A program made the position numbers and the translations under genes. From Falsiroseomonas algicola (lineage in GTDB: Bacteria > Pseudomonadota > Alphaproteobacteria > Acetobacterales > Acetobacteraceae), in NCBI RefSeq assembly GCF_011040385.1, contig NZ_JAAIKB010000022.1, positions 1-64,000 on the forward strand: a DNA stretch of 64,000 nt. The letters are read 5' to 3'. A model generated the notes under the pieces. The model saw only the letters and a program-made list of their open reading frames with translations. It did no database searches and was not told the DNA's origin. Numbering within the stretch: the first letter of the stretch is position 1; every line of letters starts with the position of its first letter. Below, one piece after another: positions 1 to 9,648 of this stretch.

Positions 1-221
1 GCAGATCGGCATCCCCTCCGCCACCGCGCCAGCCAGCTTATGACAGGCCGACGCCGATGAACGAGACTTACAAGGGCCAGCGCGAGGTCATCACTCAGAG
101 GCAGGCCAGCATCCGCTTCCGACTGGCGCCGGAGATCCCGGCTTGGCAGCGCGTGACCTACAACCCGCTCGGGCTCCAGGTGGTCGAATACTCCTGGACC
201 GATGAGGGGAGCATGCGCTGA
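1..221 (+). CDS. virB8: VirB8 family T4SS inner-membrane protein, C-terminal fragment
   Basis: Only the last 72 codons are present; the gene begins before the window. The frame starting at base 3 is open to a TGA at 219-221. The fragment ends with the typical VirB8 C-terminus: a run reading ETYKGQREVITQRQASI, then RVTYNPLGLQVVEYSW, matching the family's conserved VTYNPLGF-type strand. VirB8 is a bitopic inner-membrane protein whose periplasmic domain helps assemble the secretion channel. Its stop overlaps the virB9 start (TGATG), so the two are translationally coupled. The identification rests on the C-terminal motif plus the virB9-virB10-virB11 genes behind it. Confidence 0.85.
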   Translation, partial: RSASPPPPRQPAYDRPTPMNETYKGQREVITQRQASIRFRLAPEIPAWQRVTYNPLGLQVVEYSWTDEGSMR

Positions 222-1180
222 TGCCGCGCTCCCGCGTCGCCACGCTTGCCGCGATCCTCTGCGCCGCCGCCGCACCGGCCCTGGCGCTGGAGGAGCCGGC
301 GCCTTGCTCCGCCAACGTCGGGGCCGACCCGCGCGTCCGCTGCGCCAACGTGACCACGGACAAGGTGGTGCTGCTGCGCGCCGAGCGCGGCGCGGCCCTG
401 CTCATCGAATTGCCGGACGGCGAGCGCGTCGTCGGGGTGCCGGTCAGCGACGAAATGCTGATGCGCGGGAGCCGTGCCGGCTCGGTTCGCGTCGTGGCCG
501 AGGGTCCCGGGCCAGCCGAGGACCGACCGACGGTGGACGGGAATCTCTCGGTCGCGGTGCGCGGCAGCACGGTCGTCCTGAAGCCGCATGCGGACCTGAT
601 GCCCCAGCCCTTCTTCGTGCTCACCGAGCGCGATGGCGGCCGCCCGACCCGCTACCGCTTCCAGCTGGAGACGGTCGGCACCGGTGCCGGCTTCTACAGC
701 GTCAGGCTGCGCAACGTCGCCGCCGAGGAAGGCGACCGCCGGGCACGGTGGGAGACAATGGCGGCGGCGCGCCAGGAGCGCGCCGCGCGCGAGCGCCTCG
801 CGCAGGCCAGCTCGGCACCGTGCAGCGCCGCAGCCGGGGTGCATCATCGCTTCGCCGGCCGCGGCGACGCCGCTTTGGCGCCGCAGGAGGTCTGCGACGA
901 CGGCCGGCAAACACATCTCCGCTTCGCGCCAGGCCAGCGCATCCCAGCCGTCGAGGCGTCACTGCCGGATGGCCGCGACGGCGCGGTGGGCGTGACGCCT
1001 GGGTCGGGGGGCTGGGTCACGGTCCATGCCCGAGCGCCGCGGCTCACGCTGCGCGATGCCGGCCGGGCGCTCTGCATCCTGAACCTCGGCCTCGGGATGC
1101 CCGGGCGCGACGACCGGACCGGCACCGTCACGCCAAGCGTCGTGCGTGAGGCCGTCCAGCCGCCGGAACGCCGATCATGA
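221..1180 (+). CDS. virB9: VirB9/TrbG-type T4SS outer-membrane complex protein
   Basis: 319 residues. A signal peptide covers residues 1 to about 23 (basic start, hydrophobic LAAILCAAAAPALAL, Ala-rich cleavage region), so the protein is periplasmic. The N-terminal half is a beta-rich CagX/VirB9-like domain. The C-terminal region is the part expected to bind VirB7/VirB10 in the outer-membrane core. ATG was chosen because it overlaps the virB8 stop; the 3' end overlaps virB10 by 4 bases (ATGA). The order virB8-virB9-virB10-virB11 is the canonical T4SS order. The family call relies on gene order and general architecture more than on a single diagnostic motif. Confidence 0.85.
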   Translation: MPRSRVATLAAILCAAAAPALALEEPAPCSANVGADPRVRCANVTTDKVVLLRAERGAALLIELPDGERVVGVPVSDEMLMRGSRAGSVRVVAEGPGPAEDRPTVDGNLSVAVRGSTVVLKPHADLMPQPFFVLTERDGGRPTRYRFQLETVGTGAGFYSVRLRNVAAEEGDRRARWETMAAARQERAARERLAQASSAPCSAAAGVHHRFAGRGDAALAPQEVCDDGRQTHLRFAPGQRIPAVEASLPDGRDGAVGVTPGSGGWVTVHARAPRLTLRDAGRALCILNLGLGMPGRDDRTGTVTPSVVREAVQPPERRS

Positions 1181-2259
1181 GCGGATCAGCGGCCCCGCCG
1201 CCCGCCCCAGTCGGGGGCGCACGGGCGCCCCTTTCGGCTGGAAGCAAGCTTGGGCTGGTCGCCGGCGTCGCCGGCCTGCTCGTGGTGCTCTACTGGATGG
1301 GCGGCAGCGACGCGCCTCGTGCCCAGCCCGAGGACATCGGCGGCTCGGCCGGGCCGGCCGGGGCGCTGCGCAGCGTGGTCCTCCCGCCACCGGACCCGCC
1401 GTCCCTCCCTGTGATGCCCGCGTCGATGCAGGCGTCCCTACCCGCACCGCAGCAACCGCCCCGCCCCTACCCGTCGCGTGCAGCCGCGCAGCCCGCCCGC
1501 GCCGCGCCGATCATGGCCTGGGAAGCGGCACGGGACGTCGCGGACGGGCGCAGCACCGCGGGCGGCGCGGATCCCCAGCGCGCGGACGTCGCCGAGGACG
1601 CGCTTGCCACCCGACTTCAGGCCACCCGAACGCCGCCAACGCGCGCCCGTCGCCTTCGCGATCCGGACCTCACCATCACCATGGGGGCGGTCGTGCCCTG
1701 CACGCGGAACACGCCGGTGAACACGCAGCTTCCGGGCTTCGTCGCCTGCACGGTGCCTGTCGACGTCTACGGGACCTCCGGTCGCGTCGTCCTGCTCGGC
1801 GCCGGGACGCGCATGGTCGGCCAGATCCAGCGGTCCCTCGAGCACGGCACCAACCGCGCCTTCGTGCTTTGGACCCGGGCGGAGACGCCGGACCACGTCA
1901 TCGTCGAGCTGGCGAGCCCGGGCACCGATGCCCTCGGCCAGAACGGCATCGCGGTCGACGTGCATACGAATTTCTGGGCGCGCTTCGGCGGCGCGGTGAT
2001 GCTGTCCTTCATCGATGCCGGACTCCAGGCCGCGGCGATCGCGGCCTCGAACGCTGTCGCCGGGGGCGACGGCAGCGGGCCGCGCCTGAACTTCTTCCAG
2101 CTCCAGGCCGGCGGCCGCGGTGCGGCCGCGCGGGTGCTCGACGCCACGGTGAACATTCCGCCCTGGGGCACCGCGCCGCAGGGCGAGGCCGAGGCGGTCT
2201 TCGTGGCCCGCGACCTCGACTTCAGTGACGTCTACCGCCTGCGGGCCACGGGCCAATGA
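1177..2259 (+). CDS. virB10: VirB10/TrbI-type T4SS protein
   Basis: 360 residues. A short cytoplasmic tail is followed by one transmembrane helix at about residues 25-41 (LGLVAGVAGLLVVLYW). A Pro/Ala-rich periplasmic linker follows (about 65-110), then the conserved C-terminal TrbI domain with GTRMVGQIQRS and a strand-rich segment ending in a WARFGGAVMLSFIDAGL antenna-like region. VirB10 spans both membranes and senses ATP use by VirD4/VirB11. It overlaps virB9 and virB11 by four bases at each end, indicating one operon. Confidence 0.93.
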   Translation: MSGSAAPPPAPVGGARAPLSAGSKLGLVAGVAGLLVVLYWMGGSDAPRAQPEDIGGSAGPAGALRSVVLPPPDPPSLPVMPASMQASLPAPQQPPRPYPSRAAAQPARAAPIMAWEAARDVADGRSTAGGADPQRADVAEDALATRLQATRTPPTRARRLRDPDLTITMGAVVPCTRNTPVNTQLPGFVACTVPVDVYGTSGRVVLLGAGTRMVGQIQRSLEHGTNRAFVLWTRAETPDHVIVELASPGTDALGQNGIAVDVHTNFWARFGGAVMLSFIDAGLQAAAIAASNAVAGGDGSGPRLNFFQLQAGGRGAAARVLDATVNIPPWGTAPQGEAEAVFVARDLDFSDVYRLRATGQ

Positions 2260-3308
2260 CGAGCTCTGCCCTCCCCCTGCTGGCACACGCCGCGGCCCCG
2301 CTGGCGCCCTTCTTTGAGGACCCGGAGACGGAGGACGTAGCGGTGAACATGCCGGGCGAAGCCTGGGTCCGCCGACGCGGCGCCTGGGAGCGTCATGCCC
2401 TTCCCGAACTCGATTTCCCAACGCTCGAAGGCGTTGCGATCCTCTCGGCGGCGCTGCGCGGTCAGGACGTCGGCTGGTTCGCGCCACTGCTGGCGACGGA
2501 GGCCCCTGGCCCGGGCGGCGCTCTGCTGCGGCTCCAGGCCTGCCTGCCGCCTGCCGTGCCCAGCGGCACCGTCAGCCTGACCTGGCGGCGACCGGGCGAC
2601 GGCGCCGCGCCGCTGGAAGACATCTCCAAGCGCTACCGGACGGAGGGCTGGAACCTCTGGGATCGTCGGCACGACAGGCGGGCCGCCGCGTCGGGCCGGG
2701 TGCTTGCCGCCTTCGATGAAGGCGACGCGGCCGGCTTCCTCGCCGAGGCGATGCGGGCGCGGCTGAACGTCTGGATGTGCGCCGCCACCGGCGGCGGCAA
2801 GACGACGTTGTTTAAGTCCCTCCTGCGCGAGGTTCCGGAAGGCGAGCGGATCGTCACTGTTGAGGACGCCGCCGAGTTGGTCGTGCCGCAGCCCAACAAC
2901 GTCCGCCTGCTCTACAGCCACGGCGGCGCGGGCTCGGCGACAGCCGAGGACCTGATGGTCGCGGCGCTCCGGATGCGCCCCGACCGGATCCCCCTGCAGG
3001 AAGTCCGGACCGGCGAAGCGGCCTGGGTCTACCTCAACGGCATCATGACCGGGCATCCCGGCAGCCCAACCACGATCCACGGTCGCAACCCGGCGGAGGC
3101 GTTCCGCCGGATGTTCGCGCTCTGCAAGGGTACGCCCGGCGGCGGCGCCATGGATGATGCGCGCCTCGCCCGGATGATCGCCGACGCAGTGGACGTGATC
3201 ATCCCACTGCGAACCGAAGCAGGCGCATTCCGCATCGGCGAGGTCTGGTTCAAGGACGACGCGGCCCGCCGCGGCGACACCGCCGCCGACCTCCTGGCGC
3301 AGGACTGA
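2256..3308 (+). CDS. virB11: VirB11 traffic ATPase
   Basis: 350 residues, a normal size for the hexameric secretion ATPases that power pilus assembly and substrate transfer at the cytoplasmic face. Walker A ATGGGKTT lies at residues 177-184. It is followed by the Asp-box region VTVEDAAEL and by LRMRPDRIPLQEVRTGEA with TGHPGSPTTIHG, the secretion-ATPase signature and His box. The usual ILGE of the signature reads PLQE here, keeping the glutamate. It is the last canonical VirB gene before virD4 and overlaps virB10 by four bases. Confidence 0.95.
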   Translation: MTSSALPLLAHAAAPLAPFFEDPETEDVAVNMPGEAWVRRRGAWERHALPELDFPTLEGVAILSAALRGQDVGWFAPLLATEAPGPGGALLRLQACLPPAVPSGTVSLTWRRPGDGAAPLEDISKRYRTEGWNLWDRRHDRRAAASGRVLAAFDEGDAAGFLAEAMRARLNVWMCAATGGGKTTLFKSLLREVPEGERIVTVEDAAELVVPQPNNVRLLYSHGGAGSATAEDLMVAALRMRPDRIPLQEVRTGEAAWVYLNGIMTGHPGSPTTIHGRNPAEAFRRMFALCKGTPGGGAMDDARLARMIADAVDVIIPLRTEAGAFRIGEVWFKDDAARRGDTAADLLAQD

Positions 3309-3313
3309 CCGCC

Positions 3314-5083
3314 ATGAAGGGGCTCCTCCTCGCCGGCACGTCCGCCCTCGCCCTCGCCGCAGCCGGATGGACCGCGATCGCCAGCGCCACCACGCTCGTC
3401 CTGGCTGGCCTCTGGGAGCACCCGCACTTCGCCGCCGGCCTGGGCTGGACCTGGGCCTGGTGGTCCTATGCGCTGGACGACCATCTCCGGCAGGCGCTCG
3501 GCAGCAGGCTTTGGAGTGGCGCCGCAGCCGGCCTTCTCGCCCCCGCGATCCTAGCGCGGGCCGGATGGCTTGGCCGGACGCGGCTGCGCCAAGCGTTTGG
3601 CCTGGCGCGGAAGCCGCGCCGCGGCGCGACCGCGAACCATGGCGCGGCGCGCTGGATGGACATGGCGGAGGCCCGCGAGCGCTTCCCGGGGCCGGACGCC
3701 GACGTCGGCGGCGTCGTGGTGGGCGAGGCCGCGCGGCTCGACCTCGGCGAGGCACCGGGGGCGGCAGCCCTGCTGGTGGATCCCTGCCGGGAGGGGCCAA
3801 CGCACTCGATCGTCCTCGCCGGCTCCGGCGCGTTCAAGACGACGTCTCTCGTCGCCACGCTGCTGACTTGGCGGAAGTCGCGCGTCGTGATGGACCCGTC
3901 GGCCGAGCTTGGGCCGATGCTGGAAGGTGCCCTATCCGACAGGGGGCAGCAGGTCGTGCAGCTGCGGGTCGGGGACGGGTCCGGCTTCAACGTGCTGGCG
4001 GCGATCGACACGGCCGAGCCGCTGGCCGAGATGAAGGTCCGCGCGGTCGCGCAGCGGGTCGTGGGGCCCCTCCCCTCTCGCGCCGACGACAACGCACAGC
4101 GCTGGAAGGCGGCGGGTCGGGACATCGTCACCGCGCTGCTGGCCCACATGATGTGGGACGACACCGTGCCGCCGGAGGAGAAGACACTCCGACGCCTGCG
4201 CCGCGGCGTCGCCCTGCCGGAGCCCGAGTTGCGCGACGTGCTCGCCGGCATCCACGCCACTAGCAACAGCCCGATGGCCCGCGACGTGGCCGGCACACTG
4301 ATGAACCTGGTGCCGGAAACCTTCTCCGGCGCCTACTTCAACGCAACCGGCGACACAGCCTGGCTGTCGGCCGACGCCTACGCCGAGATGGTGAGCGGCG
4401 ACGCCTTCGACGCGCGTGACCTGGCCCGCGGCGACCTCTCGGTCTTCCTCCAGGTGCCGCTCGACGCGCTGAAGGAAACGCCGGCGGTGGCGCGCGTCGT
4501 GGTCGGCTCGCTGCTCGACGCGGTGATGGCCGCCGACGGCGTGGTCGACGGGCGCGTGCTCTTCGCGATCGACGAGGCAGTGCTGCTCGGGCCGCTCGCC
4601 GCGCTCCAGGTCGCACGCGACCAGGGCCGGAAGTACCGGATCACGCTGCAACTCTTCTACCAGTCCGAGGGGCAGGTGGAGGAGGTTTGGGGCCGGCCAG
4701 GCCGGGAATCCTGGTTCGACGGCGTGTCCTGGCGCGCCTACGGCGGCGTGCAGTCGCTCGCCACGGCGAAGGATCTCTCGGCCGCGCTCGGCACCTTCGG
4801 TGCGGTCGCCGTCAGCAGAGGCTCCAACAGCGGCACAAGCGCGCGCGGTCTCGAGCTCGGCTCACGCTCGCGCGGGTCGAACCTCAACGAGCACGAAATC
4901 GGCCGGGAACTGGCGAAGCCCTTCGAGGTGCTGCAGGAGATCGCGCGCGACGAACGCATCGTCCTCGTCCCCGCCGGGCGGCCCCTGCGCTGCGCTGCGG
5001 CAGTCTACTTCCGCCGTCCCGCGCTGCGTGCGCTCGTTGCCGAGAACCGCTTCGCGCCGGCCGTCGCAGGGGGCGCGCCATGA
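3314..5083 (+). CDS. virD4: VirD4-type coupling protein (T4CP)
   Basis: 589 residues. Two N-terminal hydrophobic segments (about residues 1-33 and 65-88) anchor the protein in the inner membrane. The nucleotide-binding loop reads GSGAFKTTS around residue 170-178, with Lys at 175; Phe stands where most P-loops have the last Gly. The Walker B strand is VLFAIDEAV, followed by GRKYRITLQLFYQSEGQ, typical of TraG/VirD4 ATPases. It recruits the relaxase-DNA complex to the channel. It lies 5 bp after virB11 and overlaps the next small gene by ATGA. Confidence 0.9.
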   Translation: MKGLLLAGTSALALAAAGWTAIASATTLVLAGLWEHPHFAAGLGWTWAWWSYALDDHLRQALGSRLWSGAAAGLLAPAILARAGWLGRTRLRQAFGLARKPRRGATANHGAARWMDMAEARERFPGPDADVGGVVVGEAARLDLGEAPGAAALLVDPCREGPTHSIVLAGSGAFKTTSLVATLLTWRKSRVVMDPSAELGPMLEGALSDRGQQVVQLRVGDGSGFNVLAAIDTAEPLAEMKVRAVAQRVVGPLPSRADDNAQRWKAAGRDIVTALLAHMMWDDTVPPEEKTLRRLRRGVALPEPELRDVLAGIHATSNSPMARDVAGTLMNLVPETFSGAYFNATGDTAWLSADAYAEMVSGDAFDARDLARGDLSVFLQVPLDALKETPAVARVVVGSLLDAVMAADGVVDGRVLFAIDEAVLLGPLAALQVARDQGRKYRITLQLFYQSEGQVEEVWGRPGRESWFDGVSWRAYGGVQSLATAKDLSAALGTFGAVAVSRGSNSGTSARGLELGSRSRGSNLNEHEIGRELAKPFEVLQEIARDERIVLVPAGRPLRCAAAVYFRRPALRALVAENRFAPAVAGGAP

Positions 5084-5445
5084 ACGACGCGACGGATCTG
5101 CTGTCCCGTAAGCTGGATGCGCTGCTCACCGGCCAGGCGGAGGCCGCGAGCCGGCTGGACGGGATCGAGGACGCGCTGCGCAGCGTGGTCGCCACCGTCG
5201 CAGGTATCGTCCCGATCCTTGGCACGCACCGCGAGATGCTGCAGCGCATCCTTGAGGCCGCCGCCGGGGAGGACGCGGGCGGCTCGGAACTAGCCGAGGC
5301 ACTGCGCCAGGTCGAAGTCGCTCTGACCGCCATGACGGATGCCCAGGCGCGCACCACGCAGGCGCTTTCCGACCTGCCGGAGGCAGTCGAGGAGGCGGCG
5401 GCGCGGGGTGCCCGTCAGGCCATGTCGCGGGAACCCGCGCGGTGA
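5080..5445 (+). CDS. Small helical conjugation-associated protein, unknown function
   Basis: 121 residues, not recognised. The ATG overlaps the virD4 stop (ATGA), so it is cotranslated with the coupling protein. The sequence is almost wholly helical and Ala/Glu/Leu-rich with heptad-like spacing (LLSRKLDALLTGQAEAASRL, then LAEALRQVEVALTAM), suggesting a coiled coil and no membrane span. Its place between virD4 and the relaxase gene suggests a relaxosome or coupling accessory role, but nothing in the sequence shows this directly. Confidence 0.75.
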   Translation: MNDATDLLSRKLDALLTGQAEAASRLDGIEDALRSVVATVAGIVPILGTHREMLQRILEAAAGEDAGGSELAEALRQVEVALTAMTDAQARTTQALSDLPEAVEEAAARGARQAMSREPAR

Positions 5446-5464
5446 ACCCCTGTGAGCCCTTTCC

Positions 5465-8400
5465 GTGCTGACTTACCGCACCTTCGTCGCAGGGGCGCCC
5501 TCTGCCGCCAATGCCTACGCTCTCCACCTGCTTGAGCGGACCGTGGACGAGACCGAGCAGCGCATGGCCGCCTACTACGCCCGCGCCGGCAGCCCGGATG
5601 AGGCCCTCGCCGAAGGGCTCGGCTCGATCCCGATCGCACGGGAAGACATCGATCCGGTCTCCGCCAGAGTCCTGGGGATAACTCCTGGCGAGACGCTCTC
5701 AAAGGAACGTATAGAGAACATTCTGGGAGGGCGCTCGGCGACCGGCGAGGAGATGGAGGGTCATCAACGCGGCATCCGCCGCTACGAGGCCGAGGATGGC
5801 GGTGCCGAGCGGCACCGGATCGCCGGCGTCGACCTCTGCTTCTCCGCACCGAAGTCGGTCAGCGTGGCCTGGGCTTTCGCCGAAAATGACGCCGAGCGGA
5901 ACAGCATTCTCCAGGCGCACCGCGATGCCCGAGATGAGGCGCTGGCCTATATCGAGCGGGAGATCGGCGTGGCCCGCGACGGTGAGCGCGGCAAGCTCGC
6001 CTGGATCACCGTGGACCACTTCACTGCGCGGCCGACGGTAGAGGTGACGCGGCCGGACCCGGCGACCGGCGTCGTCGCCACGGAGCTCTACACCCTGCCC
6101 CGCGCTGGCGACCCGCAACTGCACTCGCACTGCGTCGTGCCGAACCTGCTGGTGACCACGTCGGGGCGCGTCCTGTCCGTCAACCGGGACCTCATGCGGG
6201 ACCGGATCCACGAGTTCGGCGCCGTTTACCAAGCGATGCTTGCGCGTCGGCTGCGGGCCATCGGCGTCGAGGTCGAGTTGGACAACCGCACCCTCGCCGC
6301 CCGCCTTCCCTGCATTCCCGAGGCGGTCTGCGAGGAGTTCAGCCAGCGCACGCGCGACGCGCAGTCGGCGGCGCGCGAGCACGCTGCTCGCGGCGGACGG
6401 GACTGGGATGCCATGCCGGAGGAGGCGCGTGTCGCCTTCCTAAAGGGCGGCGCGAAGGCAAGCCGGCAGGGCAAGGGCGATGACCTGGCCGACGCGGACG
6501 CGTGGCGTGCCCAGGCCGAGACGCTCGGTTGGTCGCACCGGTCCGCCGTCCGGGCGGGACCGCCCTCCCCTGCCCTGCCGGATGCCGAACGCGTCGCCGC
6601 GGCGCGCGAGGTGGCCGGCGAGCTCCTCGGCCGTGACCTGGAAAAGCGGGCCGTACTGGTCTCTGGCGACGTCCGAGCCGCGGCGGCACGAGGACTGATC
6701 TCTACCGGGGCCGCCTCGGCCGACGACGTGCTGGCAGTGACGCGGGCAATGGCGCGCGACGGCGTCCAGCAGGACGGCCGGAGGACGTCGCTCATCTGGC
6801 GAGGAGGCGGGCCGGAGGATGGGCGCGCCCGCGTCACCACGGCGCTGCACCGCGACCAGGAGGAGGAGCTGGTGCGCCTCGCGCGCGCCGCTGGCGCCGA
6901 TCGCCGAGGCGCGCTGTCGTCGGGGAAGCTGGCCGAGGTGGCACAGCGCCGCGGCATCGCCCTTTCCGATGAGCAGGAGGCCGCGGCTCGCGCTCTTGGC
7001 GAGGGCGGGAGGCTCGCCGTCGCCGTCGGTGCAGCCGGTGTAGGGAAGACGACCCTCCTGCGGCCTTTGGTGGATGCCTGGACGTCGGAAGGGCGCGAGG
7101 TCTGGGGCGCGGCGCTCGCCTGGCGGCAGGCCGGCGCGCTGGAGGAAGCGGGTATCGGGCGCGGGCGCCTCCGCGCGCTGCAGCCCCTTCTCGACGGGCT
7201 CGCGAATGGCTCGGTTACCCCGGGCCGCAACGCAGTGGTGGTGGTGGACGAACTCGGCCAGGTCGGCACACGGCAGCTGCTCGACCTGCTGCGCTTCCAG
7301 GCGCGGCACGGCTTCAAGGTTGTCGCGGTCGGCGACGAGCGCCAGTGCCAGAGCATCGAGGCCGGGCCCGTGATTGATCTGCTGCGCGAGGGGCTCGGGC
7401 CGAAGGCGGTCCCGGAAGTGCTGACGACCGTCCGGCAGCGCGGCGAGCGGGAGCGCGAGATCGCCGGCCTCTTTCGCGGCACTGGCGACGAGAGCGCTGA
7501 GGCGCACGCGGCGAACGTAACCCGGGCGCTCGGCATGAAGCGCGAGGACGGCACGGCGGAGCTGGTGCCGGGTGGCTACCGGGAGGTTGTCGAGCGCACG
7601 GCCGACCTCGTCCTTACCCGCCGCGACGCGGGCGGTCCTGGCTACACGGTGACCGTCTCGGCGCCGACCAATGCCGATGCGCTGGCGATCGGGCGGGCCA
7701 TCCGCTCGCGCCGGCAGGCCCGTGGCGAAGTCGGCCCCGACCGGTTGGCGGTGCGCGCGACCGACGGCGCCGGCAACGCCTACACGCTGCAACTGGCGGC
7801 GGGCGACCGGGTACGGCTCTTTGCCCGGACGCGCGGTGTCTTCGCCGGTCCTGGCGGGCGCGGGAAGTCGGCGGCGATTGGAGACAACGGCTCGGTGTTG
7901 GAGGTGGCGGAGGTCCGGCCCGCGCACGGGCTCATGCTGCGAACCGCCGCCGGGAAGGAAGGCTTCGTCGCCTGGGAGAAGCTCCGCGACGAGGGCTCCG
8001 GCAGGGTGCGGCTCGCCTACGGCGACTGCCTCACCATCGACAGCAGCCAGGGCCTCACCTCGGACGAGCACGTCAACGCCCTGCCCAGCGGCTCGCGCGC
8101 CGTCACAGGCTTCAAGGCTTACGTGGCGGAGAGCCGGCACCGCGTGACGTCCTGGCTCGTCGGATCCGCCGGCGCGGAACTGCGCGACGCCGCGGAAAGA
8201 CGGCCGATGAACGCACCGCCCCCGGCCGACACGGCAGCCGAGGCGTGGGAGAACGTCGCGCGGAACCTGGCCCGGCAGCCGGTGCGGGAGACCGCGCTCG
8301 GTCTGCTCCGGGCCACGGTCGCGGAGGCGAAGGAGGGGGCGCGGGCGTTCCAGGGCGCTCTGCGCGGGACCGAGGCCCGCGAGGCGGCCGGTGCGCCGGC

Positions 8401-9646
8401 GACGACCCTCCGCCGCGCTCTGGAGCGAGCGCAGGCAAACCGGGCGCTGCCGCGGCTCGCTGCGGCGATGGGCGGGGCCGCCCGCGGCCTCGTCGCCGTC
8501 GCGGCCCGCATCGAGACGGTTGCGCGCCGGAGCATAGAGGCCGCTGCCCCCTCCTCGGCCGCTTCGCCTCGGCCGGCCTTCCGGCGCGTGAAGATCTCGG
8601 AGGCAGAGGCCCAGGCGCAGCTCATGGAGGCGATGCGCCGCGCAGGTCTCCGCCCGAGCTGCCCGCCGGCAATGGACGGCCAGCGGCACTACGTGCCGGT
8701 CGACGGCAACCAAGGGCGACGCATGTCGGGCGCCTACATGGCTTTCTACGACGAGGGCGTCCCGAACGCCCTGCTCTGGAACTACAAGACGGGCGCCAAA
8801 GCGAAGTGGATCGCCTCCGGCGAGATGGTCGCGTTGGGCGCGGAGGATGCGGCTCGCCTCGCTGCGGCGGCCGAGGCGCGCCGCGCAGGCCAAGCCGCGG
8901 AACGGGCAAGACGGGAAGAGGCCGGCGCCGCAGTCGCGGCCTGGCTGCTCGAGGGCTGCCGACCGGCAGACCCGTCGCACCCCTATCTGGCGCGGAAGGC
9001 GGTCGCCTCGCACGGCCTGGTCCAAGACCTGAGCGGCCGGCTCGTCGTGCCGCTCCGGGACGGCGAAGGACGTCTGTGGAACCTGCAGACGATAGGCGCG
9101 CGTGGCGAGAAGCTGCTCCTCCCCGGCGCTCGGAAGGTCGGGACCTTCTTCACCATTGGCCAGGACGCTGGGCCGCAGCGTCCGCTCTGGATTGCCGAGG
9201 GCTTCGCCACCGCAGCGACAGTGCACGCCGCCACGGGCCTTCAGGCCGTCGTGGCGCTGGACGCGTCAAACCTCACAGCGGTCGCCACGGCGGTCAGGGC
9301 GCGCGATCCGGCGCGACCGCTGCTCATCGCGGCCGACAACGACCATCACCTTCCCCGCCGGGCGGACCCGCTGCCCAACGTCGGCATCGAGCGCGCACGG
9401 GCCGCCGCTGCCGCCGTCGGCGGGCGCTTAGCGGTACCCGACTTCGCGCCGGCCGACCGCGGCACCGATTGGAACGACTTCGCCTCCCGGCGCGGCTTGG
9501 CAGCGGCGCGCGATGCGCTGCGCGCGGCGCTGCAGCGGGACAAGGACGGTCAGGCCGAAGCGCCTCGGTCGTCGGAGGCGCCGTCCGTGCCGGCGCGCAT
9601 GCGGGAACGGGCCGGCGCACGGCAAGGCCCGAGGATGGGAGCCTGA
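5465..9646 (+). CDS. traA: MobF-type relaxase-helicase fused to a Toprim primase-like domain
   Basis: 1393 residues with GTG start. The N-terminal TrwC-like relaxase domain (about 1-300) shows candidate catalytic tyrosines Y18 and Y37/Y38 and the metal-binding motif DPQLHSH with H220 and H222. A RecD-like helicase follows, with Walker A GAAGVGKTT near 522-530 and Walker B VVVVDELGQ near 592-600. The C-terminal third (about 1040-1380) contains AYMAFYDEGVPNALLWNYKT, DPSHPYLARKAV, WIAEGFATA and AADND, that is, the Glu and Asp-x-Asp motifs of a Toprim domain as in plasmid/phage primase-like proteins. The protein should nick oriT, unwind the strand and possibly prime the complementary strand in the recipient. 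It lies directly downstream of virD4. Confidence 0.93.
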   Translation: MLTYRTFVAGAPSAANAYALHLLERTVDETEQRMAAYYARAGSPDEALAEGLGSIPIAREDIDPVSARVLGITPGETLSKERIENILGGRSATGEEMEGHQRGIRRYEAEDGGAERHRIAGVDLCFSAPKSVSVAWAFAENDAERNSILQAHRDARDEALAYIEREIGVARDGERGKLAWITVDHFTARPTVEVTRPDPATGVVATELYTLPRAGDPQLHSHCVVPNLLVTTSGRVLSVNRDLMRDRIHEFGAVYQAMLARRLRAIGVEVELDNRTLAARLPCIPEAVCEEFSQRTRDAQSAAREHAARGGRDWDAMPEEARVAFLKGGAKASRQGKGDDLADADAWRAQAETLGWSHRSAVRAGPPSPALPDAERVAAAREVAGELLGRDLEKRAVLVSGDVRAAAARGLISTGAASADDVLAVTRAMARDGVQQDGRRTSLIWRGGGPEDGRARVTTALHRDQEEELVRLARAAGADRRGALSSGKLAEVAQRRGIALSDEQEAAARALGEGGRLAVAVGAAGVGKTTLLRPLVDAWTSEGREVWGAALAWRQAGALEEAGIGRGRLRALQPLLDGLANGSVTPGRNAVVVVDELGQVGTRQLLDLLRFQARHGFKVVAVGDERQCQSIEAGPVIDLLREGLGPKAVPEVLTTVRQRGEREREIAGLFRGTGDESAEAHAANVTRALGMKREDGTAELVPGGYREVVERTADLVLTRRDAGGPGYTVTVSAPTNADALAIGRAIRSRRQARGEVGPDRLAVRATDGAGNAYTLQLAAGDRVRLFARTRGVFAGPGGRGKSAAIGDNGSVLEVAEVRPAHGLMLRTAAGKEGFVAWEKLRDEGSGRVRLAYGDCLTIDSSQGLTSDEHVNALPSGSRAVTGFKAYVAESRHRVTSWLVGSAGAELRDAAERRPMNAPPPADTAAEAWENVARNLARQPVRETALGLLRATVAEAKEGARAFQGALRGTEAREAAGAPATTLRRALERAQANRALPRLAAAMGGAARGLVAVAARIETVARRSIEAAAPSSAASPRPAFRRVKISEAEAQAQLMEAMRRAGLRPSCPPAMDGQRHYVPVDGNQGRRMSGAYMAFYDEGVPNALLWNYKTGAKAKWIASGEMVALGAEDAARLAAAAEARRAGQAAERARREEAGAAVAAWLLEGCRPADPSHPYLARKAVASHGLVQDLSGRLVVPLRDGEGRLWNLQTIGARGEKLLLPGARKVGTFFTIGQDAGPQRPLWIAEGFATAATVHAATGLQAVVALDASNLTAVATAVRARDPARPLLIAADNDHHLPRRADPLPNVGIERARAAAAAVGGRLAVPDFAPADRGTDWNDFASRRGLAAARDALRAALQRDKDGQAEAPRSSEAPSVPARMRERAGARQGPRMGA

Positions 9647-9648
9647 AG

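Noticed and set aside
6440-9226. 928-codon open frame on the minus strand opposite the relaxase
   Set aside because: Shadow of the relaxase gene, which has all expected catalytic motifs; no start context or domain in the antisense product.
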